Assembly (NCBI GenBank): GCA_023846275.1
Contig: CM043869.1
Location: forward strand, 21,806,237-21,870,236
Direction of reading: 5' to 3'
Length of the DNA stretch: 64,000 bases
DNA from: Vanilla planifolia
Taxonomy: Eukaryota; Streptophyta; Magnoliopsida; Asparagales; Orchidaceae
Positions 34,321 to 46,440 of the stretch are shown piece by piece. Position numbers and translations under genes: made by a program. How positions within the stretch are numbered: the first letter of the stretch is position 1; the number at the start of each line of letters is the position of its first letter. A model generated the notes under the pieces. That model saw only the letters and a program-made list of their open reading frames with translations. It made no database searches and was not told the DNA's origin.

Positions 34321-36960
34321 TCATAACAAAATTTTCTTTTTGTGAGAAGAAATTTTTCAATAGATCCATGGCTCAAATTATTTTTTCAACAAGTTTAGGC
34401 AAAGATGGTTCTAACAATAGCCTCTGGTCTTTTGTGATAATTTTTATCACTATTGAAAACTAGAAAAACTAATTATTTAAAATCTATTGATAAAGAAATA
34501 TGAGAAATAATACAAACTTTTTTTAACATTCTCACCAAAGAAATCACATACGATATTTTTTACATAAATTATTTTGAAAACGAAATAAAAAAGTGAGTAA
34601 AAGGTATAATTAAATGATAAAATCATAAATGTTTTTCATAATATTTTGAATACTACATAGATTAATTTAATTATGAGTTTAAAAATAACATATAAAATCT
34701 GGCATAAGTTAGTGAAGACTTATGAAGGATCATTTGAGAAGAATGAAATAAAAAGTTATGCAAGGTAAAAAAGGCATTGAAAATATTTTTGAATGAGCCA
34801 AAAGTAATTATCACAAGTGAATAGAAGTAAAATAATGGACTCTTCTATATGATGGCTAGAAAATAAAATGAAGAGAGTATATCTTGAAGTGAGGAAGAAA
34901 ATTACATTAAAGAAAATTAAAATAAAAATTTACTTTATGTTTGCAAAAATATGAAATGTTTAATAAAAATAAAAGGATTTTAAAAATCAATGTAAGGAAT
35001 ATGTAATTTGTTATAAAATAATTAGAGAGAGGCGAACATATTTAAAGAGTGTGGAAGTGCTCATGATTTAAAGTAAAAAGTTAATAAGAATGTATAATTA
35101 GCTAAGGAATTGTGTGACTTCAAATACTTTCAGTCTACTTGCTTGTCTTCAAAAAACAAAACTATTTAGTAGAGAATTTTTTGTTTAAAGATCTTATATG
35201 CATAAGTATGTTGACATTTTATATGCTATAATAATAATTTTACATGGCACTATTTCATACAACCCAATAATAATTTACCTACATGTAAGATTATAGCTAA
35301 TATATATTTGAAATTTTTAACTTTTGCATGGAGAGTAAAAGAAAATAGTAACATTGTTACACATAAATACATTGAACCCAAAAAGGCTTAGCTTCTTAAA
35401 TCTAATAATAAAAATCAAGTATTATGCATATAAGCTTTTATTAATAAATTTTAATTAAAAACATTAGTTTAGACATAAATAAAGAAAAAATAAAATTTAA
35501 AATATACAAGTGAAATAAATGGGGAAATATAATGTAGTTGAAAAAATCGAAAACTTTAAAACTTGTTTAGGATTATCATAAAGAACAAATTAAATTTTAA
35601 ATTTTGATAGATTTGATAATTACTTTTATCATAATAATTAATTTTTTTTAATATCTTCAATAAAAAATGATAGGATATACCTTACATTATATTTTATTGT
35701 ATTGTTATAAAAAAGAACTAAAACAATTTGAAAGGAATTGTATGAGTTGACCCTAAACTATCTAACAAAGTGTAATTAGAAGGATGTGGTTTTCTTAAAA
35801 AACTAAACAAGTTCATTAAGTACTTCAAAAATACATAAAAATTATGTTTTTAAAAATTTACAAACATTAGACTGAGCCATTATGAGTGATAATAAAAAAG
35901 AATGAGAATTAAAATTGAAAGATATAAGTATAAATTAACAAGAATTAATCAAGTTATGACATACATGCAAGTAGAGTTTATCTTTAATTTCTTAAGATAT
36001 TATTTTAATAAATAATTTATTTTTTATTAATTTTTTAAAATGTTTTTTATCATCAAAATTTTGAAATTATTTTGATATTCACTTCTAGACATGGTGTTTT
36101 ATTTGTTGATAACAAATCCTAAGTATTTTAAATAAATTTATTGAAGTTAATTTTTAGATTTTAAAAAATTGATGCTTGTGCCCATGAGAAAACATGAAGA
36201 AGTAGAGCAATGGTTAAATCCTATGAGGATCATCTTATTTGGAGTGAGAAACCACTAAGAGATATATTTTAAATTTAATTTTAGGTATGTCACTTTTATT
36301 TTAATAAAAATATTAAGTTTCATTAAAATACTTTTTACAACATGCAAAAATTAAATTTTATCAAAATTAATATTTTTACAAAAATATTAGGCTCTCAAAA
36401 ACTTAATCTATTCCCTTTTATTATCCTCGAAATTTTTTTTTATCAAATCTTAATATTTATTCAACATCTTTTGTAAATTATACATTATAATTATAATAAT
36501 TAAATACATAATAATACTAACAAAAATAATGCTAATTATTAGCAATAAAAACAAAAAGTCTCTATAGTGCCTAAAACATATTGGCTGTCGTTAAGAGCTC
36601 TGAAATGCATGTCCCTAGACACATCTACTTGTTGTTGTACTAAGTACAATTGTGGATGTCTTTGTTGAGTCTTAGAATGGGTTGGCACTCTTGTATTCAC
36701 ATATATAATGTATAAAGAAATCCTGACAGCACTGGTAAAGACTTCCCAAGCAAATCGTGGGGCAACAAACCCCGTATAAGTTCACTTTGATGAACACGTA
36801 AAGCTTTATATACAAAACATCTTTGTTCACCTTAGTAATATAAGACTAAATCAAAGCCTTCTTTTCGTGCAACATATTTCTATATTGTGGGGCTTACTAG
36901 AATCGTCCAATTGTGCAATTTTAGGACCGAATGACGTTCATCTTAGTTGTCTTTTTTATA
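34321..36960. other. Between R1 and R2: A+T-rich, with a less drifted islet
   Basis: No gene or transposon protein recognised. Most is extremely A+T-rich, but 36,580-36,930 is markedly richer in G+C and contains words such as GCACTGGTAAAGACTTCCC and GTGGGGCAACAAACCCC. The islet has no long frame. It may be a younger insertion or a part of the R1-R2 unit that drifted less. Confidence 0.45.
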
Positions 36961-36969
36961 AAGTTTGCT

Positions 36970-37910
36970 ACCATTTAATAAAAGAATTATCAATTTTTTT
37001 TCCATGTGTAAGATCTAAATTTAGCCATCCGACCAAGATTTAGATCTAACGATTTTGATCAAATACCTTTTTAAACATCCCCATCAAATCCCATTTGTTT
37101 GATGGTATAGTTTTTAGAAAAAACTAGTCTCAGTTCATCACCTTCAAGTGATTTGCACACAACGTCTTTTTTAGCTACTTTTTTTAGCCTATAGAATATT
37201 TTTTTAAACAATAATTTTTTAACTAAATTTAAAAAAAAGGTTAAACAATAGTGATTATTTGCTTGTTTGGTAAGTACATTTAGTCCTAAAAGTTGTTATA
37301 AATAAGAGAAATTTTTAACGAAATAGATTGATGAATTTTTACACAATTTATGTAAAATTTTCAATCCATAATATTCAAGTTTTTGCTAACCAAAAATAAT
37401 TGTTGATACTATAACTACTTGCTTCACTCACCAAACTCACAATTATAACAATCTTCTTAACTCAATTAAGTTATTAATTTTTTGTAATCATAATTAGTTT
37501 AATTTAGATACTTTTGCCTCATTAATTATTTCACTAAGCATAAGATTTTTGGTGTATTAATTTTGATCATGAAACCATAGTAACTTATTTTTTGGTTTTG
37601 ATATTTTGAGAGTTTAGCCTGCCTCTCTTTTAGTTAATGTTTTATATTGATTGTTTTTTCCTAAATTTTATTATGGGTAAATGGAGGCCTTTTTAGGTTG
37701 AATCACTTAAATATCATTATATATATTTTAGTTGTTATTGATTTTTTATTTTACATTATTTTTAAAAATTATTTTTATTAAAAATATTAAATTATTTTGA
37801 ATTAAATTTTAAATTTTTATAAAAAACTTTTAAAATATTTTTTTAATGATTTTTTTTGTAAGAAACATAAATTTTTATTCCTAATAATTAAACTCCTTTT
37901 TGTAGATCTA
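36970..37910 (-). repeat. Repeat family R, copy R2
   Basis: Direct repeat of R1 about 3.6 kb downstream, diverged but collinear for roughly 0.9 kb. Its right end (about 37,853-37,905) is also inverted relative to the left end of R3 (about 37,962-38,020), which gives a loose palindrome. Confidence 0.58.
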
Positions 37911-37961
37911 AGATTTATCATATGCATATTATGAAGTACTATTTACTGAGAGAGAGAGCTG

Positions 37962-39720
37962 AATTCTTAGGAATAAAAATTATTTTTTTATAGAATATTT
38001 TACAAAAAACCTTAATTTATTTTCTTATGAAACTTTAGTATATCTTTAAAAGTGAAGTTTAGTAAATATTAATTTTATTTTAAAATATGTTAACTCTTTT
38101 AAAATATGTTGATTTTCTTTTCATAAAAAAGTTTTAAGAAAATTACGAAAAAATATTAAAAAAAAATATGGTAAATGAATATTTTTCAAGTGTACAACTA
38201 CCCTCGACAAAAACGAGCAAAAAGGATAACTAATATATATTTTGCAAAATCATAGGTAGGTTAAAGTATTACAACAACAATACAATAAAAATTTACTACT
38301 ATAGCCTCGCAGGAAGACCAACTTAGAAAAGAAAATAAAATAATTATTATGTTAAAATAAAAATTAATGAAAACAAAAACACAATGCTTGAAAAATGTTT
38401 AGTGAGGTACAACTGTTTTAAATTAGTCAATTGGAATTAAAAAATTGAGAACGTCATTAATTTTTGAAGAAAGTATACATTATGTGTTTTATACATGAAG
38501 GATAAAGCATAAGGATGTGATGATGAGCATTAGGTGCTAATGGCTTGAAAGGCATCACTTGAAATTTTTTCATTACATTTAATAAATTAAATTTTTCAAG
38601 AATTCACATATTTTTAAAAATTTTTCTAATTGCTAAAAGTAGTTGTAAAACTACTCAATTAGTCAATACAAACAAATTATAAAAATCCCAATGTTTTGAA
38701 ATAATTTCTAAAAGAGATATTCCCATGAACTGCTCGATCAAAAGGCACCTAGCCCATTTGATCATGAAAAATGGAAGATGATATGGCTTGGATTAAGCAA
38801 GCATTGTTTGATCTAGACGAATAGAACTATATTGTTATCTAATAACTAGATTTAAATCTTATATATTGACAAAACATGAAATGTACAATCACAAAATTTC
38901 ATATTCATAAAATGAATCTATTTAGTTGTCTTTAAAAGGCTAATGAGAATAAGATCATGTGATTGAAAAATCACATCATCAAATGATGACATAACTCCAG
39001 TAATTTTGTGAATAGACATGCAAATTGGTCGGACATTTTTGCTACATACTGCATGGATGATGGATTATCATTGTTTGGTGTCAGTAATACCCTGGTCTTC
39101 TCTAAAGTAATTTTACTGATTATTTGATGAGTTATGTGTGGAACCAAAATTATTTGATGAATTATGGGGCTAGTTTATCGATCTAACAAGCCCAACTCAC
39201 CATATTTTGGAGCTATTTTCTAACATTGCATTTTCCATATTATTAATAATAGGTTCTATTTTTTATTATTTTAATTATATTATTAGTTCTACTAGTTATT
39301 TATTATAATTATAATAATTTTTAAAATAAGTTATTGATATAATATTTCTAAAGATACGATCAAGAATACAGTACGTTTTTAGATGGTTGACATATAGTAA
39401 AGATTTTAGCATCTTAATAATTTTCCAAAAATAATTATATTTAAACAAAATTTAGTTTTTATGCCTCCAAAGAATGATTTTAATCATGCTTAATATTTTA
39501 ACCCAAATATTATTGTAAGAACTAAAGCTAAATTCAAAATATCTATCTTAGTTTTTTGTCACACCAGCCATGATGAATATGTGAGAATTTCACCTTCTCT
39601 TCTTTTTCTTTTTAAATTTTCCCATGAACAAAAGTATCATCTATCTAAAATCTTAAAATTTATTTACATGGATTCATTAGTAATTCTTGGTGTTTATGAT
39701 CATAAAACAAAACACCATGA
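37962..39720 (+). repeat. Repeat family R, copy R3
   Basis: Aligns collinearly with R4 at an offset of about 2.2 kb. Pairs of matching marks: 38,384 and 40,556 ('atgctt(g/a)aa'), 38,732 and 40,939 ('ctgctcgatc'), 39,061 and 41,279 ('ggattatcattg'), 39,617 and 41,805 ('ccatgaa'). Its first kilobase is an inverted copy of R1/R2. A 73-codon frame at 39,581-39,802 lies over its right end and is not a recognisable gene. Confidence 0.6.
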
Positions 39721-40440
39721 TGAGAAGCCATCACAAAAATCTCTCCCACTTGATGATAACAAAACTTTTAAAGGAATTGATAAAAAAATAAACTATTTAT
39801 AAAAGTAATGTGCATGACTATTAATGCTCCACCTTCATGTATGTCATGACCAGAGTAATGTTTTAGCTTAATTTACACTTATTTTAATCTTTTAATTTCG
39901 ATTCTTCCCCACTTTGACATCACTTAAAGAGTTTTAATATACATTTAACAAATTTTTGAAAAATTTAGAATTTTGTGAAATTATCAACAAACTCAGTTTT
40001 TTCTTTACGTCTACTTTGTCCAAATTATACTTTTTTCCCGTGGTCTAGTATACAACTTCTTTTAAATTAATTTAATTCGTTCTTTATAAATATTACCAAC
40101 ATTTACTATTTATACTATCTTATGTTATGGATGAATTCAAATTTATTGCAAAAGCTTAATGTTTATTTTAAGGTTAACACAAATCATAAATTTATCTATC
40201 ACTTATTTATTTGAAAGATCTTTATTAAATTTTTAAGTTTTAAGATTTTCTTCAATTGTTTTCTTTTTTCTTACTTTTTTTTTAATTTTCTAAACTTAAT
40301 TTGTCAAATCTTATTTATAATGTACAATACTTTATTTTAGTTATTAAATTCAAGAGCAAAAGCCATTTTGACTCCAACATATTTAGGATAATTATGGTAC
40401 TATTTCATTCATATAAAGTATTTTTCCAAACGAGATAAAT
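39721..40440. other. Spacer between R3 and R4
   Basis: About 720 bp of A+T-rich DNA without a readable frame. If R3 and R4 were terminal repeats of one element, this would be its whole interior; nothing in it supports or excludes that. Confidence 0.45.
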
Positions 40441-41905
40441 CCTTAAAATGAAATAATAGAAAGAGACTATTATGACCTTACAACAAAATAAACTTGGCAA
40501 TAGAATAAAATAATTTGATAACACAAAGTGTAAGTTACTATACACAAAATTTTTATGCTTAAATGAATGGTTAATGATGCACAAGTGTTTTAATTACATA
40601 AATTATAATTAAAGAAAATTAAGAACTTAGCATATTTGAGAAGAAAGTGGAGATAATTAATGTAACAATTGAAATGTGCTCCATAAGAAAGATTTAATGA
40701 GCATCAAGCACTAAATGTTTCAATATAATGGCTTGAAAATTTTCTAAGGATTTTATAAAAGAACTTGTTAGTTCATTATGTTCAAGAATTTACTTATTTT
40801 CTAAATATTGTCTAATGACTAAAAACACTTGCCAAATTGACAAACTCATCAATGATACTTTAATTAAAAAAATCTAGCATATTTTTAAGTAATAAATTAT
40901 AAAAATCACAATTACTAAAAGATGCACTATGTTGGAGCTGCTCGATCGGAAGGCTCTTGGACCATTCCATAATAAAGACTTCTCTATTATGGTTAGAATA
41001 AAAAGTACCATTTGAAAAATATGATTTGAACTAGACCATTACATCTAAATCATAATCTAATAGTTAAAACATGCTCTTATGTGTGGATAAATCATGGATT
41101 CTGAGATAGCAAAATTACTTGATTACATAAAAGATCAAATTAGTAGCCCTTAAAAGGTGGATGAGATTAGAATCATTCAATCACATAATTGTCCAAATGG
41201 ATAGCTAAAATTTCTCACACATTTTTTAGTTCAATCACGTGAAATGGATATAAGTTTTAGTCCCACATTAAATAAATAATGGATTATCATTGCTTTGTTA
41301 GAGCTTTCCTACATCACATAATTTGCAAATCTTTTAAGGTTGCCTATCCCCTGCTTTGCTCTAGATTTAAGTTATATTGGTACTGTTAATTTTTTAAAGA
41401 AACCAAAGTTGTTTGATGGGTTTAAGAGTTATTTTACCAACATCATAAGCACTACTAGCCGTATCCAGGCGCTATGCTCTAATTGATTGTTATGATAAGC
41501 ATTACAAGCTATATTCAGGCACTATGCTCTAATTGATCGTTCTGGTTCTTTTTAGTAATATATTTTTTATTATTTTAATTATTTTATTATATTTTTACTA
41601 ATAGTTTTATAATTAAAATACATTTTGCAATAGGTTTTTGAAAGAGAATTTTCAAAGGCATGATAAGATTGGAATGGTTATTTTCATGGGAAAGATAAGA
41701 TTAAAATTTTAGAATCCTAATACATTCCTAAGAAGATTAATTTAAATTTAATTTAAAATAAATCTCTTTGTTAAATTCAAACCACAACTTTTCTTTTTTT
41801 AATTCTCCCATGAATACAAATATCAGTTTTCAAAAATCTAAAAATTTATTCAAATAAATATGTTAGTGATTCTTAAGATTTATTGTTATCAAACGAAATT
41901 TAATG
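40440..41905 (+). repeat. Repeat family R, copy R4
   Basis: Direct copy of R3, diverged. The 'ATGGCTTGAAAATTTT' stretch near 40,728 is also found, reverse-complemented, in R1 near 33,710. It contains a 50-bp tandem duplication (41,445-41,544) that R3 lacks. No coding capacity. Confidence 0.6.
41445..41544 (+). repeat. 50-bp tandem repeat, two copies
   Basis: Units 41,445-41,494 and 41,495-41,544, both starting ATAAGCA and sharing CTATGCTCTAATTGAT, with a handful of differences. It is a local duplication within copy R4. Confidence 0.9.
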
Positions 41906-44346
41906 ACCAAATGTGAAGTACATAACATATTAAACAATGTAATGGTCAATGAAATGATCATAAAACTATTAACTATCATTTGATAATCACATTATCTCCT
42001 TTTTACAATAGTTTTGGATGATTCCAACTATTTATGGGACCATGTAGTACCCACATGAAATAATCTCATTTACCTCAGGGCTTTACCATTCCAAAATTCT
42101 CCTTAGGATGTGCTCTACAAATGTAAGTATTTTTAAGAATAATAAATTTCTTATGTGACATAGATATTGACTTCAAACAATATTAATTTTTTGAGAAAGT
42201 TAAATCCACCATTAAGAGGTGATTGAACTTTCTTCCTTAAAAAAGCATCATATAATAACTTCATTAAACTTGTTCCTTCTCCTTCTTTAAACTCACTTTT
42301 ATCTGATTTGTCTCCCTCTTCTTAACCTTTATAACAAATTTCCATTTCACTCCCAACTAAAATATCTATGTTATTAGTTGCTTTTCTATCACAATTCTCC
42401 CTATTTCATACACAATTTTTATTTTGTTATATATCCCTAGTGGCAAAACCATAAGACTACATTTTGTTACACATTCTATTGCAAATGACTTTTGAAAGTC
42501 TTTTTTAAGAAATTTCATAAAAACACTACTCCAAGTATTACTTATTTAATTAAATAATTCATATATTTCTAACATCATTTAGCCCTTTTGTTATTTTTCC
42601 TTAAAAAGTCACTTTGAATTAAATAAATATTATTTTCATGTTGGTATTTTTTTTATCACTTTTCTAGTTCTATTTGAAATAGAATTATTATTTAGGGTTT
42701 CTTTTCCTTTGTTCTGCCATATTTGACTTCTCATCTGCATTATTAGTTCTTTGAAATTATAGTTTTTGTGATCTTACATAAAAAATCCATATGAAAATTT
42801 CATTTCATCACATTCATAATAAATTTTAAAATTCACATACATTTATTCAACAAATATTAAATAGATTTTAAAGTCTTTTCAATATTTTTTAAACTTCTCC
42901 ACATATAAGAATTTAGTCATTCAAATTCAAAAAAGGTTAGGATTTCTATAAAGAGCCTTTTCCTCTACATCCCAAATAGTTACTAGTTAGTATAACTTGT
43001 CCATTGTACATTCAACATGGGATACTCTTCTTCCTTATTTTCTTGATTTCTCTTTTTAAGAAGCCCATTGTCCTTTCCTTATGAAACCATCTCGGATGCA
43101 CCACTGTGCCATATATGTAGTATTAGCAACAACTTGTATTAAAATTGAGAGACAAATACATGATGTGTTCTTTCTAAAGATAATGGAAAATCTATGTTCT
43201 AAGAAATTTAATAATTTATTTCAATAATCAACAATGGAACAAAATTCTTTGTCTTTAAATATCATCATTTTCCAAACATTATAATGCATTTCAATAGACA
43301 TACCTTTGTGAATACATGATCCTCCTCTTAAAAGTCCATTTTCTTAACTATCTTTTCAAAATTTTCGTGGAGTAAACCTATTCTTTATTAATTCTTGTTT
43401 TCACTATGTGGACATTCTTAATAGCTTCTAAACTCACATCTATATCAAGAAGAGTACTCTTCAGTTTGTCATATCAGTATAACCATAATTATTATAGAAT
43501 ATTATATAACCATATGTAAAGTGTCTTCTCTATGTTAGACTAATAATTATTATTGAATAAGAAAATTAATAAGGAGTCAAATAATTATCTTAGCTACATT
43601 AGAAGAAAAATTTTCATAACCTTAAAATGTTCTTAAGTCTTTCAATATTCTATTTCATAGATTTCTTTTTTAGCTTGGAATCTTGTGTTAAACATTAGTT
43701 GACAATAATATGCATCAAGCAACCTTTTATAAAAGTATGATGTAACTTTGGAATCCTTATGTAATATAATTTCTTTGCCATGGAACATGTCTTCACATAT
43801 ATTTGACTTATTATTTGGTAAAACAAATGTTACCTTAATAGGCAACACAAGAATTTTTATGGTGGATAACCTCATTTTCAATTAAGTTTCATTGAAAATC
43901 TCTACTTAAAAATATTTTTCTTTTAATATTCCTCGCACACTAAGCTAGCTTAAGACAATAACTTCTTGCTATCAATATGCCACAATGATTGATATAGTAA
44001 AGTTCCTATTTGTTACAATTATAGACTATATTATTAAATTATCTATTTAAATAGTTAATTTAGCATCCTTTATGTTATACATCATACAATCTTTCTCTCC
44101 TTAAAACTATATAACCTACTTTTACTTTTCTATATGTGATATAAGATCTCAAAACTATAATGCCATAATAATTGAAGTCATTCTAATAATCTCAATGTCT
44201 AAATTTATTTGTAATCAAACAAATTATGATTAAAAGATTACATATGTTTCCATAATATGAATCCCAAATATGAAAACTTAACCATATTTTGATTGTAAAA
44301 TTACATCAGTAAGTAGATATGAATTCAAGATTAGAAACAAAGTTAA
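41906..44346. other. No gene recognised
   Basis: A 79-codon frame on the - strand (43,642-43,881) reads like a soluble protein piece (VTSYFYKRLLDAYYCQLMFN), and neighbouring - strand frames near 43,040-43,130 (VVHPRWFHKERTMGFLKREI) also look less random than the average, but I cannot tie either to a family. They may be an unplaced transposon relic on the - strand. Confidence 0.4.
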
Positions 44347-44820
44347 TTGAAGCCATCTCAACACAATATTTTTCAAATAGATAAACCATTTAGTAATTTA
44401 TTAAGAAACTTAGTTGTAATGGAATCTACGAAAGTGGTGTTTGGTCAAATTATGCATCAAAATAAACAAGTAGATTTAGAAGATATGGATGGCTTTGGAA
44501 AAATAAATTTGAATGACAAACAAAGATTTTGGTGTGACAAACTTTGCAGATTTCTACTTAAGCATTATTTTAGTATGAGGATGTAGGCTAGATTTTTTTC
44601 ATTAAGGATTATACTGATTAACTTGAAGTGTAGTATTTTTTCAATAGACTATGACTTTTGTAAATGATTTGGTATGAATGTGGGTGAAGGATTTTAGATG
44701 AACATAATTAGTGAGGATTTCTATTTTCTCAAGTTACAAGTTAACTAGGATAAGAAAGGTATCTCTGATCTTAAATAAAGTACATAAATGAGATGTTAAA
44801 GCTTTAAAAATAAAAAAATG
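44347..44820 (+). mobile_element. Ty1/copia pol fragment, copy 1
   Basis: Fossil reverse transcriptase piece of the Ty1/copia type. The open stretch at 44,347-44,586 ends with FWCDKLCRFLLKHYFS, matching 'AWYDRLSxFLLENGF'. The following 230 bp align with 45,480-45,720 in the second copia fragment, which carries the catalytic YVDD block. Broken; no LTR visible. Confidence 0.55.
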
Positions 44821-45119
44821 GTAGCATCAAAGGAGTTAGTATTGAATGAAAATCACCTTAGAGATTTAATCGTAAGAGACATCTCTTTTGGAATAAACCC
44901 AATGTGTTTTTTAAATAGAAATTATATATGTTGCATCCATTTTAAAATTTGTACCACAAAATACAAGTGAAGCTTTGAGGAAAGAATTTTTTTATTTGTC
45001 CATACTAGATGGTTTCAACTTCTTTGTGGGAGAGAATGTTTTGGAATTAAATGATAGGCTAAGTGACCACATTATTGCTGCAAAAAAGTGGGTACTAAAA
45101 ATAGAAAGTAAATGATCAT

Positions 45120-46440
45120 GTAGGTTTCATTCAAAAGAATGGAATGCTAGTAGAAAATGGTTATAATTAAGTGGAAGGATTAAAGAGAGATGGAATACTT
45201 GAGCCAATGGTAAGGTTGATGGCAACAAGGTCATTTTTAAGTTTTCTTATTGCAAGTTACTTAAACTATACATAATGGATGTTATGAACACCTCCTTAAA
45301 TGTTGTTATTTAAGAAAAAGTGTATGTAGAATAATTGAATTTCGTTCAACATTATCTTCATCAAAATCTTGTGCATAAGCTATTGAAAGACTTGTATGAG
45401 TTGTAGCATGAACAAAGATCCTGGTATGACATATTAGATATCTACTCAAACATTATTTTAGGATGGGAATGAAGATATAACTTTGTACACAATGAACTGT
45501 GTTGATGAACTTCTTCTAATCAAAGATTATGTAGATGATATCATATTTGTATCAACCAACTTGGACTCATGTGAATGATTTAGTCAGCTTACGGGTGTTG
45601 GATTAGAGATGAACACATGGGTTATGTCATCTATTTTCTTGGATTGAAAGTTGAGTAGGACAAGAAATGTATCCTTTAATTTTAAATAAAATATATAAAT
45701 GAGATGTAAAAATAACATGATCTTAAGAAACTCAAATGCATTTCCACTTTGAAGAGTCCACTCCATACTATTAAATAAACATAAGAAAGGAAAACAAATA
45801 GATTTCTATGTATTCCAAGGGATGATAAGTTGTTTACTTGACTATAAGACGACCTAACAATGAAATTAGTATGGGAATTTTTTGATCAATTTTAATCAAG
45901 CCCCAAGGACATCCATCTAGAAGCTATAAAAAGAATGCTTTTGGTGCTTAGTTGAGACAAAGATATTAAGGTTTTTGTATCCTAAATTTCAATTAAGTCA
46001 TGACTTTGCAAGATATGGCTATAAAGATTATGTAGGTTCTCAAATACATTCGAAAAGCATTGTAATTAATAACTTTTTGACACCTCTTAAAATCATGATC
46101 TAGCAAAAAAAGAAAAAGAATTATTGCTTTAACAACAAATGAAACACAATATATTGCGTTGGAAGTATTTTAGTAAAAGTTTTTGGTTTGAAAAGGCAAT
46201 TAGATTATATGGGATAACAATTACAAAAAATTCCCAAAAAAAATTTCAATTTGAATGTCATTTGTCTTACTCAAAACCCGATAAAGTACTATAAGTCTAA
46301 ACAAATTAATTTTTTGCACCATTTCATTAGAGACCAGGTAAAATGAAATATGGTAGACATTAAATTTGTTGTTAACTACAAGCACGTTAGAACCTTAATA
46401 AAACTACTTAATAAAGATTTATTCCATAAAACAAGATGAT
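45120..46440 (+). mobile_element. Ty1/copia RT-RNase H relic, copy 2
   Basis: A second, longer copia pol relic, + strand. Marks in order: a VRLMATRSFLSF block at 45,210-45,245 (family 'VARLEAIRxLLAFA'); KDYVDDIIFVSTNLDSCE at 45,524-45,577, the catalytic copia block ('IYVDDIIFGSTNxxLC'); a QSSPKDIHLEAIKRM block near 45,895-45,940 ('xxPKExHLxAVKRIxRYL'); and RNase H marks near 46,100-46,170 corresponding to 'KKQNxVALSTxEAEYIA'. The last block (to 46,438) fits the C-terminal 'IADIFTKPLxxxxF' region. Broken in many places, old, no LTR recognised. It repeats part of copy 1, so at least two insertions or a duplication are involved. Confidence 0.7.
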
